Assembly (NCBI RefSeq): GCF_000582685.1
Contig: NZ_KK073768.1
Span: forward strand, 1,922,331 to 1,986,330
DNA length: 64,000 nt
Source of the DNA: [Scytonema hofmanni] UTEX 2349
Lineage (GTDB): Bacteria > Cyanobacteriota > Cyanobacteriia > Cyanobacteriales > Nostocaceae
Reading direction: 5' to 3'
The translations under genes were made by a program, and so were the position numbers. Below are positions 9,098-17,874 of the stretch, in pieces. The notes beneath the pieces are model-generated. The model was not told where the DNA came from, made no database searches, and saw only the letters and a list, made by a program, of their open reading frames with translations. Numbering within the stretch: position 1 is the first letter of the stretch; the number at the start of each line of letters is the position of its first letter.

Positions 9098-9465
9098 TGC
9101 TTTTAAGAAAATTATTAAAATAATAATTTTATTATTTTCTAATAATTATCTTCTTTTATAACTGATTTAGTCCTCAGCAAAATCACTGATTATATTTATA
9201 TAAATCTGCTAAATTGCTAATATAAAAATACTACTATTCACGCTAACAATATTAAATATCATGATATTATAGCTCTTTAATTAATAGTAACAAAAATATC
9301 CTTACCGTTGTAGAGACGTAAGGCGCGGAAGTCTTTATATTGTAAGTAATTTATCAGACATGATATTATCGCCGAGAGTACAGCACCATCCCAGATTTTT
9401 GGTGCGTTACGAAAGCCGTAACACACCCTACACCCTTAGAGACGTAAGGCGCGGAACGTCTCTAC
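9098..9465. other. AT-rich intergenic region with two GTAGAGACGT repeats
   Basis: The first part (9098-9300) is very AT-rich and probably holds the promoter of the kinase gene. Degenerate copies of the GTAGAGACGT palindrome lie at 9310-9336 and 9437-9465. Between them is a GGTGCGTTACG...CGTAACACACCCTAC stem, another repeat type common in cyanobacteria. No open frame was supported. Confidence 0.6.
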
Positions 9466-10656
9466 CTAACTAATTTTTGCAGCTTCAGCAAAGCGAATTT
9501 TTAGATAATCATCTTCCATCTTTGCACCAGATGGTTGCAATGCTGCCAAAGCTTGCGGTAATACTAAATTACGGCGATGATTGCCAATTGTGATGTTTAA
9601 TTCGTCTCCACTTTTACTAAGTTGAACTTGGTTTTTGGGAATCCCAGGTAAATAAAGTTCCAAACTGTATTGGTTATTATCTTGCACTATTCTAATTGTC
9701 GTTTCTTTGTAATAAACTTGAGTTGGATCTTCATCTTTGTAGAGCGTTTCCTTCAATCTTTCTAACGCTGCTAAACCGCAAAGTTCTTCAGAAAAAAGCG
9801 GTGCTTCTTTCACAGGCAGAGGAAGGAAATTATCATGAATTTCTTGGCGATATTGCTGCTGATTTTCTTTCCAACGTTGGAAAAATGGATCTTGTACTTC
9901 GTCGGGAATGATACGATTAGCTATAATTAAATCCGTTGCCACATTATACAAACTCAAATAAGCATGAGCGCGAAGAGACTCTTTAATTACCATCTTTTCT
10001 GGGTTGGTAATCAGCCGGACTGAAGTTTGAGTATTATCAGTTAATACTTTTTCTAAAGCTTCAATTTGCTCATAAAATTCATAAGGTGCATCCATCACCT
10101 CTTTATCTGGCAAAGAAAAACCTGCGATCGGTCTAAAAAAAGGTTCAACTAAAGGTCTAAGTGCGACAGAAATGTTTTGAAACGGTTTGTAAAATCGGCG
10201 CATATACCAGCCACTGATTTCTGGTAAACTCAACAGACGCAATGCTGTACCAGTGGGGGCTGAGTCAATAATCAAAACATCATACTCACCTTCATCATAG
10301 TGGCGTTTCATTCTTACCAAGCCAAAAATCTCATCCATGCCTGGTAAAATTGCCAATTCTTGGGCTTGTATCCCATCCAAACCCCGCGCTTGCAAAACTT
10401 GGGTTATGTAGCGTTTGACGGCGCCCCAGTTTGATTCTAGTTCTAATAGCGCATCGAGTTCCGCACCCCACAAATTTGGACGAATTTGTCGTGCTGCATG
10501 TCCTAGCTCTAAATCAAAACTGTCTGCTAAGGAATGTGCGGGATCTGTACTTAAAACAAGTGTGCGATAGCCTAGTTCTGCACAACGCAGTCCAGTAGCT
10601 GCGGCAACGGAGGTTTTACCTACACCACCTTTGCCTGTCATCAAAATTACGCGCAT
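9466..10656 (-). CDS. Get3d-type ArsA/GET3 ATPase with C-terminal alpha-crystallin-like domain
   Basis: The 396-residue protein begins with the deviant Walker A MTGKGGVGKTS (residues 6-16), followed by LSTDPAHSLADSF (switch I) and IIDSAPTGTALRLL, all typical of ArsA/GET3 ATPases. After about residue 320 a beta-rich domain follows (SLELYLPGIPKNQVQLSKSGDELNITIG) like HSP20/alpha-crystallin domains. This fusion is the Get3d form of cyanobacteria and plastids. The Zn-binding CxxC of eukaryotic Get3 is not seen. It is cytosolic; the client (tail-anchored or other hydrophobic proteins) is unknown. A DUF2358 gene lies just upstream on the same strand and may be co-transcribed. Confidence 0.85.
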   Translation of the reverse strand: MRVILMTGKGGVGKTSVAAATGLRCAELGYRTLVLSTDPAHSLADSFDLELGHAARQIRPNLWGAELDALLELESNWGAVKRYITQVLQARGLDGIQAQELAILPGMDEIFGLVRMKRHYDEGEYDVLIIDSAPTGTALRLLSLPEISGWYMRRFYKPFQNISVALRPLVEPFFRPIAGFSLPDKEVMDAPYEFYEQIEALEKVLTDNTQTSVRLITNPEKMVIKESLRAHAYLSLYNVATDLIIANRIIPDEVQDPFFQRWKENQQQYRQEIHDNFLPLPVKEAPLFSEELCGLAALERLKETLYKDEDPTQVYYKETTIRIVQDNNQYSLELYLPGIPKNQVQLSKSGDELNITIGNHRRNLVLPQALAALQPSGAKMEDDYLKIRFAEAAKIS

Positions 10657-10698
10657 GGATGATCTGTCCTAGATGAGGATTTTTTACATTTATTTACA

Positions 10699-11088
10699 TT
10701 ATCGACTTTTTAAAGGAAATAAATGCTGCTTTAGCACGTCTAAACGGGAACAATTCCAATAATCGATGTGAGAAACAATCAGACTATCAGAGTTGATGCG
10801 TAACTCACTCCAGCCAGGGATAGAGATGTGTGGTTTCCACGGTAGAGGTGTATTCCAGTTGAGTGTCCACTTAGTTTTAATTGTGTCTCCTTCTTTTTGA
10901 ATATCGTGTAAATCCATTTTCGGATTTAAAAAGAAAGTCTTGATGAATTTAATCATCAGTTTGTATCGCTTAACCCCACGAAATTTGTTAAGCGGATCTT
11001 GAAAATAAACATCTTCAGCGTAGATGCTGTAAGTTTGATTTACGGGAAATCTTTGATAGTCTTCTTTGAGAATTTGAATAATATCCAT
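10699..11088 (-). CDS. DUF2358 family protein (NTF2/SnoaL-like)
   Basis: The 129-residue protein starts MDIIQILKEDYQRFPVNQTYSIYAEDVYFQDP and has LNWNTPLPWKPHISIPGWSELRIN and SHIDYWNC. This pattern is typical of DUF2358, an NTF2-like cone fold found mainly in cyanobacteria and plants. No catalytic residues are known. It lies 42 bp upstream of the Get3d gene on the same strand, suggesting an operon. The role is unknown. Confidence 0.75.
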   Translation of the reverse strand: MDIIQILKEDYQRFPVNQTYSIYAEDVYFQDPLNKFRGVKRYKLMIKFIKTFFLNPKMDLHDIQKEGDTIKTKWTLNWNTPLPWKPHISIPGWSELRINSDSLIVSHIDYWNCSRLDVLKQHLFPLKSR

Positions 11089-11380
11089 AATTGTTGGTGG
11101 ATAGTGGTTAGTTGTTAGTTGTTGGTGGTTGTTTGTTTTTGTTTATTTGTTGAGTGTTATTTATTCTACTAAGTAGGTAGGCACAAATAAACCTACCTAT
11201 GTAACGAAATGTAAAAGCCTCGAAACCCTTGTGATTGCTTCTCCTGTCGGAGACGCTTCTCTGCGAGAGGCTTTGCCAACGCGAACACTTCACTTCGTTA
11301 CGTTCGCTTCGGACGTAGTTAGGTTTTATCGTACTTATCTACTTATAGCAATCCTAAATCAGTTGTGAAAATCGAGAGGC

Positions 11381-11414
11381 TCAGATCCCCGGCTTTTTTG
11401 AGAAGTCGGGGATC
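11381..11414. repeat. AGATCCCCG palindromic repeat
   Basis: AGATCCCCGGCTT and AAGTCGGGGATCT form an inverted repeat around a short T-rich loop. A near-identical hairpin lies at 40765-40798 upstream of the CHAT gene, so this is a dispersed palindromic element. Confidence 0.75.
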
Positions 11415-11449
11415 TTGTTGTTCACGCTCTAATTTAGGACTGCTATATC

Positions 11450-11632
11450 AACTATCAACCATCCACTATCAACTATCAACCATCCACTATCAACTATCAA
11501 CTATCAACTATAAACCATCAACTATCAACTATCAACCATCAACTATCAACTATCAACCATCAACTATCAACCATCAACTATCAACTATCAACCATCAACT
11601 ATCAACCATCCACTATCAACTATCAACTTTCG
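11450..11632. repeat. Heptanucleotide tandem array (STRR type), about 25 units
   Basis: Back-to-back units TCAACTA, TCAACCA and TCCACTA run for about 180 bp. They abut the 3' end of the next minus-strand gene, and the TGA stop of that gene comes from the repeat junction (GTTGATAG). This is a short tandemly repeated repetitive sequence as known in heterocystous cyanobacteria. Similar units occur at 62657-62695. The rest of 11089-11450 holds the GTCTCCG/GGAGACGC-type dispersed repeat (11238-11275) and no gene. Confidence 0.9.
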
Positions 11633-12186
11633 TTCCAAAGACGCTCTAACTGACGTTGCCAAGCTGCGATAACTTCTGCTTGTGCTTCTGGGGTTTGTTC
11701 TATTTCACCTAACAATCCTTCAGCGTAAAAGCGTTCTAAAGTTTGCATAGTAGCTTGTAGAGATTGTCCTTGCTGTTTTGCTGCTAGGATAATTTGCCGA
11801 ATGCGATTTTCAATTAGCCCATTGAAGACATCATTTAAACCAGCTTCATATAAAGATATTAGTCGGGCGATCGCACTCTTTAAATCCGCACTCACCAAGG
11901 TGCTACCATTATGATGAAATACTCCCCAGACTACACCTTCATACACGGCATAGCGTACTTCTTGAGTCTCATCAAAATTCGCTTCTAACAACTGTTCTAA
12001 TAAAGGTTGAGCTTCTTGTATTGGCACAATTGGCAGCAACACTCGCACCCATGTATTATCTTCGCTAACTAGTACTAATAGCCGAAAACCAGAAGTTTCT
12101 ACTTGCCAAGATCCCTGTGCGATCGCTACAACAGCTGCTTCACCAAATAACTCTGCCAGCGTTAGCGCTATTTCATCAAATTTCAT
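11623..12186 (-). CDS. Conserved hypothetical protein
   Basis: I do not recognise this 187-residue protein with certainty. The N-terminal 120 residues (GSWQVETSGFRLLVLVSEDNTWVRVLLPIVPIQEA, then LEANFDETQEVRYAVYEGVVWGVFHH) have the alternating pattern of a YbjN or secretion-chaperone-like alpha-beta fold. The remainder is helical and ends LERLWNES. No signal peptide or membrane segment is present. Its last codon and stop abut the heptamer array, so the array may have trimmed or set the C-terminus. The DUF2887 gene upstream on the same strand is 82 bp away. Confidence 0.65.
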   Translation of the reverse strand: MKFDEIALTLAELFGEAAVVAIAQGSWQVETSGFRLLVLVSEDNTWVRVLLPIVPIQEAQPLLEQLLEANFDETQEVRYAVYEGVVWGVFHHNGSTLVSADLKSAIARLISLYEAGLNDVFNGLIENRIRQIILAAKQQGQSLQATMQTLERFYAEGLLGEIEQTPEAQAEVIAAWQRQLERLWNES

Positions 12187-12267
12187 AGTTTTTTCTCATC
12201 TTTAGCCTCTAGAGTAGCGTTTTGCGGTTACATAGGCGATCGCTAAAGGCTAAAAAACTATCAAAAT

Positions 12268-13068
12268 CTATCCATCAGTCTGCTGTACTGCTTGCTGAAC
12301 TACTTCTAAAGGTAAATCTAACAATTGAGCGATCGCATCCAAACTCAATCCAAACTCTACCATTCGTGGTATTGTTTCTAACTTGCTTTGCTGCTTACCT
12401 TGTTCTAAACCTTCTTCTAAGGCTTCCTGATAAACTTTAGTTTGTTTTAACTCACTTAATCCTAACATTGCTTCAATCTCCTCGCGGCTTTTTTGTGGTA
12501 ATTTATAAACAATGATTGTCTCAATTAAGTTGATGAGGTCACGTTTACTAACTTCATCAGTTAACTGTTGTTTTGCTTGGTCGATTAAACGTCTTGCTAA
12601 TTGTGGTGCGGTTTCTTCAGCCTCAATAACAAGTTTAACAACACCAACCCCAAGGGAGGTTTCTGCAAGTTCTCCTAACTCATCTAAGTAAATGCGTTTT
12701 ACTCGATTTATAGCTAACATTTCCCTAAATTGTGAGGTTTGTTCCCTTTCTATACCACGAGTAGGATAAATAACCACAACTTGCCAAGGTGATACAGGTT
12801 TGTATAGCCGCAAATAGAGGAATAATTCAGCAAACAAGCGATAATATAGATCCTCATCGGCTTGAAACTGAACTTCAACCACATAGAAGGGTTTTTCTAG
12901 ATCATTCGTGATTGGTAAGAATAAACCGTCAAGACGAAAGGCAAGTTGTTTGACTTCGCAAGAGGTGAATTCATAGCCAACTGCTTCGGCTGGGGATTTA
13001 TTAATTAGTTCAAAGAAAATGCTAGGAAATGTCTGAAATAAGCTATAGAAAATGCTGTCTGTTTTCAC
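12268..13068 (-). CDS. DUF2887/Rpn-family PD-(D/E)XK nuclease-like protein
   Basis: This 266-residue protein starts MKTDSIFYSLFQTFPSIFFEL, the usual start of cyanobacterial DUF2887 proteins. It has a PD-(D/E)XK-like core: FRLDGLFLP (Asp) followed by FYVVEVQFQ (E-x-Q). The C-terminal half is helical with EALEEGLEQGKQQSK and a helix ending LPLEVVQQAVQQ. The family is related to RpnA recombination-promoting nucleases and is often multicopy and mobile. A decayed relative lies at 52003-52232. Confidence 0.75.
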   Translation of the reverse strand: MKTDSIFYSLFQTFPSIFFELINKSPAEAVGYEFTSCEVKQLAFRLDGLFLPITNDLEKPFYVVEVQFQADEDLYYRLFAELFLYLRLYKPVSPWQVVVIYPTRGIEREQTSQFREMLAINRVKRIYLDELGELAETSLGVGVVKLVIEAEETAPQLARRLIDQAKQQLTDEVSKRDLINLIETIIVYKLPQKSREEIEAMLGLSELKQTKVYQEALEEGLEQGKQQSKLETIPRMVEFGLSLDAIAQLLDLPLEVVQQAVQQTDG

Positions 13069-13497
13069 TGTTATTTCGCGTACCGAAAGCTGCTGATTAT
13101 AGCTTACAGAGTTGATGGTATCGAAAGCGAGAGTTTTGCGGACACGCAGGCGATCGCTTCATTTACTCCACTCACCTTTTTGACAAGAAAGGCAGAAGTT
13201 CGAGGGCAGAAGGCACTTATGTTAGGAGTATCAATTAAAACTTACTTTGTGGGTTTAAAGCCCAGTTGAAACAAATAATTATACTCAAGATGGCTTGCAC
13301 GGACGGTATAAAACGTCCTTGTTTCAATCCCACTATGAGTAAGGGTGGGTTGCCTTCTGCCTTCTGCCTCCAGCATAAGTGCCTTCTGAACTTTTTGACA
13401 CACAAAGTTTTATCGAGTTTCTAAGTCGTCAGGTAACTCTAGATTATGCCACAATAGCGAAGCAGAAGCGATCGCATACATGGAAGGAGTTTTCATT
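13069..13497. other. Intergenic region upstream of leuS
   Basis: The region holds scattered short repeats (GCCTTCTGCCTTCTGCCT near 13350). A single stretch with TTGAAAC and GTTTCAATCCC resembles a CRISPR repeat end but is not repeated. No gene is supported. The leuS promoter is probably within the last 120 bp. Confidence 0.5.
13484..13489 (+). promoter_or_regulatory. leuS ribosome binding site AAGGAG
   Basis: AAGGAG lies 8 bases before the GTG at 13498. It selects this GTG as the leuS start rather than the in-frame ATG at 13480, which overlaps the site. Confidence 0.75.
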
Positions 13498-16050
13498 GTG
13501 GAGTCCCGATATAACCCAGCCGAAATTGAGGCAAAATGGCAAAAAACATGGATTTCATTCGGCTTAGACAAAACAGCTACAAACAGCGACAAGCCAAAAT
13601 TCTACGCCTTATCCATGTTTCCCTATCCATCGGGCAGCCTGCACATGGGTCACGTCCGTAATTATACGATTACTGATGTAATTGCCCGCCTCAAACGAAT
13701 GCAAGGTTATCGGGTACTGCATCCGATGGGATGGGATGCATTCGGCTTGCCAGCAGAAAACGCCGCCATTGATCGAGGTGTTCCACCGGCAAAGTGGACG
13801 TATCAAAATATCACTCAAATGCGGCAGCAATTGCAGCGTTTGGGTTTGTCAATCGACTGGGAACGCGAAGTAGCTACATGTTCCCCTGATTATTATAAGT
13901 GGACGCAGTGGATTTTCTTGCAATTTCTCTCTTCGGGGTTAGCTTACCAAAAAGAAGCTGCTGTTAACTGGGACCCCATAGACCAAACTGTACTGGCAAA
14001 CGAGCAAGTCGATAGCGAAGGACGTTCTTGGCGTAGCGGTGCCATAGTCGAGCGCAAGTTGCTGCGGCAATGGTTTTTGAAGATTACCGACTACGCCGAA
14101 GAATTGTTAAATGATTTAGATAAATTACCAGGTTGGCCCGATCGCGTCAAGTTGATGCAGGCAAACTGGATTGGTAAATCCACTGGTGCGTACTTAGAAT
14201 TTACCATCGTCGGGATGGATGAAAAAATCGGCGTATACACCACCCGTCCGGATACAGTTTATGGGGTTACTTACGTAGTTTTAGCACCAGAACATCCTTT
14301 AACCAAGCAGGTTACAACCCCAGAACAGCAAGCTGCGGTGGAAGCGTTTGTCAAAGAAGTTACCAACCAAAGCGAGTTAGAACGCACTGCTGAAGATAAA
14401 CCGAAACGGGGTATCCCCACTGGTGGTAAGGCAATTAACCCATTTACTGGGGAAGAAATTCCGATTTGGATTGCTGATTATGTACTGTATGAATATGGTA
14501 CTGGGGCAGTGATGGGTGTACCTGCACACGATGTCCGCGATTTCAAATTTGCTAAAGAACAGAATTTGCCCATCAAAGTGGTTATTACACCACAAGATGG
14601 CGAACAACAAACTTCACAAGCATACACAGAACCGGGAATTATGATTAATTCTGGTGACTTTGATGGTATGGCTTCTGGTGAAGGCAAGAGTGCGATCGTA
14701 AAATACTCCGAAAAACAAGGTTTTGGGAAAGCGCGGGTACAATATCGCTTGCGGGATTGGTTGATTTCCCGACAGCGTTACTGGGGGGCGCCAATACCAG
14801 TAATTCACTGTCCTAATTGTGGGACGGTGCCAGTACCAGATGAAGATTTACCAGTGCAGTTGCCGGAAGATGTACAATTTAGTGGGCGCGGTGGTTCACC
14901 TTTAGCACAGTTAGAATCTTTTGTCAATGTGCCTTGTCCGAGTTGTGGCACTCCCGCAAAGCGAGAAACTGACACGATGGATACTTTTATTGATTCCTCG
15001 TGGTATTTCTTGCGGTATACTGATGCGAAGAATGAACAGCAGGTTTTCGATTCAGCGAAAACGAATGATTGGATGCCTGTAGATCAGTATGTGGGTGGTA
15101 TTGAACACGCGATTTTGCACTTGTTATATTCGCGGTTCTTTACTAAGGTGTTGCGCGATCGCGGTTTGTTGAATTTCGATGAACCTTTCCAACGTCTGTT
15201 GACTCAAGGTATGGTGCAGGGTTTAACTTACAAAAATCCCATCACTGGGAAGTATATCCCATCGGCACAAGTTGACCCCGCAAATCCGAGAGATCCAGAA
15301 ACCGGGGAAACGTTACAAATCTTCTATGAAAAGATGTCTAAATCGAAATATAATGGCATCGATCCTGAGGAAGCTTTGGCGAAGTATGGTGCGGATACTG
15401 CACGCATGTTTGTCTTGTTTAAAGCACCCCCAGAAAAAGATTTGGAATGGGAAGATGCTGATGTTGAAGGTCAATTTCGGTTTTTGAATCGAGTTTGGCG
15501 TTTAGTGACATCTGTTGATAATATGGACGCGATAAATCGCGTCACTACGAAGGAATTAAATAAGGCTGAGAAGGAATTGCGACGGGCAATTCATACTGCT
15601 ATCAAGGAAGTGACGGAAGATTTGCAGGGGGATTATCAATTTAATACTGCTATTTCTGAATTGATGAAGTTGAGTAATGCCCTTGCTGATGCTAGCTGCA
15701 AAGATTCACCAATTTATGTTGAAGGTATTCAAACTTTGGTGATGTTGCTGGCACCTTTCGCACCACATATTACTGAAGAATTGTGGCATTTGTTGGGCAA
15801 TAGTGATTCAGTTCACACTCAACCTTGGCTAAAATTTGACCCTGCTGCTTTGATTGCTGATGAAATTACTTTGGTGATTCAAATTATGGGCAAAACTCGC
15901 GGGTCAATTCAAGTGCCTCAGCAAGCTGATAAAGTAGCTTTGGAAAAGTATGCTCGTGAATCGGAAATTGCCCAGCGTTACATTGAGGGTAAGGAAATTA
16001 AAAAGGTGATTGTGGTGCCTGGGAAGTTGGTAAACTTCGTCATCGGTTGA
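13498..16050 (+). CDS. leuS: Leucyl-tRNA synthetase
   Basis: This protein of about 850 residues attaches leucine to tRNA-Leu. From the chosen GTG it starts with VESRYNPAEIEAKWQ, the normal LeuRS beginning. It has the HIGH motif in FPYPSGSLHMGHVRNYTITDV, the WDAFGLPAENAAI segment, an editing domain with TTRPDTVYG and GTGAVMGVPAHD, a zinc-like CPNCGTVP / CPSCGTPAKRETDTMDTF region, and KMSKSKYNGIDP. It is complete. The stop codon TGA (16048-16050) lies inside a TTGACACTCCTCG sequence that looks like the end of an IS200/IS605-type element. Confidence 0.97.
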   Translation: MESRYNPAEIEAKWQKTWISFGLDKTATNSDKPKFYALSMFPYPSGSLHMGHVRNYTITDVIARLKRMQGYRVLHPMGWDAFGLPAENAAIDRGVPPAKWTYQNITQMRQQLQRLGLSIDWEREVATCSPDYYKWTQWIFLQFLSSGLAYQKEAAVNWDPIDQTVLANEQVDSEGRSWRSGAIVERKLLRQWFLKITDYAEELLNDLDKLPGWPDRVKLMQANWIGKSTGAYLEFTIVGMDEKIGVYTTRPDTVYGVTYVVLAPEHPLTKQVTTPEQQAAVEAFVKEVTNQSELERTAEDKPKRGIPTGGKAINPFTGEEIPIWIADYVLYEYGTGAVMGVPAHDVRDFKFAKEQNLPIKVVITPQDGEQQTSQAYTEPGIMINSGDFDGMASGEGKSAIVKYSEKQGFGKARVQYRLRDWLISRQRYWGAPIPVIHCPNCGTVPVPDEDLPVQLPEDVQFSGRGGSPLAQLESFVNVPCPSCGTPAKRETDTMDTFIDSSWYFLRYTDAKNEQQVFDSAKTNDWMPVDQYVGGIEHAILHLLYSRFFTKVLRDRGLLNFDEPFQRLLTQGMVQGLTYKNPITGKYIPSAQVDPANPRDPETGETLQIFYEKMSKSKYNGIDPEEALAKYGADTARMFVLFKAPPEKDLEWEDADVEGQFRFLNRVWRLVTSVDNMDAINRVTTKELNKAEKELRRAIHTAIKEVTEDLQGDYQFNTAISELMKLSNALADASCKDSPIYVEGIQTLVMLLAPFAPHITEELWHLLGNSDSVHTQPWLKFDPAALIADEITLVIQIMGKTRGSIQVPQQADKVALEKYARESEIAQRYIEGKEIKKVIVVPGKLVNFVIG

Positions 16051-16530
16051 CACTCCTCGACCTTAGGGTACGAGGATTCTTGGCTCAACGAAACCACTTA
16101 AAATAGGTACCTTGCAGTGCCTAGTCCAGAGGTGGGATTCTCCACGCCAGGTGCTTCAAGTCGGCGGAGCCGCCCAACGCACTGGCTCCCAAGCGTTAAT
16201 TAGGGTATGCCCTACCCTATTCGCATTCGGAGCGAGTCCTTTTTGAAATTGAAACAAACAGGTGTCTCAAATACTGTACGTCTAGCTCCTCTGAATCTTT
16301 TACCTACTGCGAGGTGGAGTCTAGAAAAATGCAGTAGAACCGCATAGATGAGCCACTGCGTTGCGGGGGTTCCCCCCGTTGTAGCAAGTGGCGTTCAATT
16401 TTCAAGGTTCAGCGCTGTCTTTCGACTGCTAGGTTTTTTAAGTGGTTGATTACCTTTCCACTACGATTAGTATACCAAAAACCAGTACTTTAAGGACGGG
16501 GCTTTAAACCCAAATTTTCGGTAAATTTCA
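16046..16530 (-). mobile_element. IS200/IS605-type end pair / TnpB omega-RNA-like remnant without transposase
   Basis: Read on the minus strand, the segment ends with a hairpin (16055-16075, CCTCG...CGAGG) in the context AAGAATCCTCG...GAGGAGTGTCAA, which resembles the right end of cyanobacterial tnpB elements. It begins near 16500 with GGGTTTAAAGCCCCGTCCTT, which resembles a left end. A candidate -10 TATACT is at 16471-16476 (minus). AACCACTTAAAA (16092-16103) and TTTTAAGTGGTT (16436-16447) are exact complements bounding about 355 bp. Inside are two dispersed palindromes: a CACGCCAGGTGCT...CAACGCACTGGCT type at 16137-16188, also at 41388-41430, and a TGCGTTGCGGGGG...TTGTAGCA type at 16355-16385. 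There is no tnpA or tnpB reading frame. This is most likely a non-autonomous derivative or RNA-only remnant. Confidence 0.45.
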
Positions 16531-16573
16531 AGATTTAGAAGCTGGGTTTCTATCATTTTATACAAACACGAAC

Positions 16574-16606
16574 AAGCGCTTGAGAGTTTTGCTCACTCAA
16601 GCGCTT
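16574..16606. terminator. 11-bp stem hairpin, terminator-like
   Basis: AAGCGCTTGAG and CTCAAGCGCTT are exact complements around an 11-nt loop and are followed by TTTCCCG. It could end the leuS transcript or a transcript from the minus-strand GNAT gene. The remainder to 16929 shows nothing else. Confidence 0.5.
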
Positions 16607-16929
16607 TCCCGTATAACTGTATACCAACCCACTCGTTTGATGCAACATTTAGAACTAGCAATACCTCTTAATTGAAGAGGATCGCAAAGATAACATGTAG
16701 CAAACATATTATGAAGTGGTATCACTCCTTGCACTATTAAGAATATCTCTTTTGCCCTCAAGACGGGATTCTGGTGAGTGACAGTTTGTTAACTGACACT
16801 TGTTTATCTCAGATGGCTTATCATTTATGGTGATAAACAAGACTAAGCTGAAGTGTTGATGAGTGCGATTTGAAGTATAAAAAATACTAAGTATATTTTT
16901 TGAGGTTGGCGATCGCACATCAACAATCA

Positions 16930-17856
16930 TCAACAACGTGCAGAACGCGGTAGCATGAATTTCTCATTTTCTGCCGCAAAGTTGCCGCGAACCATCAGCA
17001 GAGAATCTCCATCAAGGACGTGAGATAATGCTTGCACGTTAGCTTTTAGGCGATCTGGGCTGAAGTAGATCGCAACTTCCTGAATGGGTATGTTAATTCT
17101 TTCGAGAATCTCAGCTAAAGTACAGATTCTCGTCCCAACCACATCGAAAAGCTGAAGTTGTGTATCTTTTATTTCCATGCAAATGATAACATCCAAGTCT
17201 GGGGCATAGTATAGAGGGTTTCTTCCTTCATTGACGCAGAATACAGCCTTCTCATTTACTATGCCTAGGATATTGGAGACAGGTTCGCGTGTTTCCAACA
17301 GTCGGTGTAGCAATTTCACGTCATTAGGATCAGAAGTGTCAATTAATCGCAAGCCTTGACTACCTACTGAGTCACATTTGGCGATAAAAATGTGTTCTCC
17401 GACAACACGAAAGCCGAAAGGTTGATATAACTCTGGTTGTGCTGTCGTGAGAACAAGGGTATCGTAACGGCATTCGCAGTAATCAAGCACTTCTTCCATA
17501 ATTTCCCGGTAATAACCGCGCCGGCGAAATTCTGGATGGGTACACACTGCGTGGATTCCCCCAGCTGTGATATTTTGTCCCATAAGTTGCATGGGAATTT
17601 CTAGCACTCCCACATGGCTAATTGCAACGTTATCATGCAAGCGGATGAAGGGAGTAGAGGCAGATTCCCACGATGCACCAAGCATTCTACCGACTTGCGC
17701 TGCGTCGCTAATTTTAATTTCTGGGAAGACAATTTCCAATAAGTTAAAAAGGCGATCGCTTAATTTATCTTCAGCAAATGACTTTTGAAAGCGATACTGA
17801 TTCATAAGGGACTTACCAATGAATGTACTACATAAACTACGCATCAAATTTTCCAT
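16930..17856 (-). CDS. GNAT-family N-acetyltransferase
   Basis: The frame encodes 308 residues. The GNAT core has ITAGGIHAVCTHPEFRRRGYYREIMEEVL, with the V-x-x-x-P-x-x-R-x-x-G acetyl-CoA loop, then YDTLVLTTAQPELYQPFGFRVVGE. The long C-terminal half (about residues 160-308) has a second alpha-beta domain similar in layout to Eis/multidomain acetyltransferases. Three in-frame ATGs compete (17856, 17844, 17805); 17844 has GGA at fair spacing, and 17805 would remove 17 residues with no homology signal. It is divergent from the sugar kinase gene with only 18 bp between start codons, so the promoters must overlap coding sequence if 17856 is used. A downstream start is therefore plausible. Confidence 0.75.
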   Translation of the reverse strand: MENLMRSLCSTFIGKSLMNQYRFQKSFAEDKLSDRLFNLLEIVFPEIKISDAAQVGRMLGASWESASTPFIRLHDNVAISHVGVLEIPMQLMGQNITAGGIHAVCTHPEFRRRGYYREIMEEVLDYCECRYDTLVLTTAQPELYQPFGFRVVGEHIFIAKCDSVGSQGLRLIDTSDPNDVKLLHRLLETREPVSNILGIVNEKAVFCVNEGRNPLYYAPDLDVIICMEIKDTQLQLFDVVGTRICTLAEILERINIPIQEVAIYFSPDRLKANVQALSHVLDGDSLLMVRGNFAAENEKFMLPRSARC

Positions 17857-17874
17857 ATTCCAGGTTGAAAAGCA

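Noticed and set aside
13260..13345. CRISPR-like GTTTCAATCCC and TTGAAAC sequences
   Set aside because: Only one copy is present, with no regularly spaced repeats or cas genes nearby.
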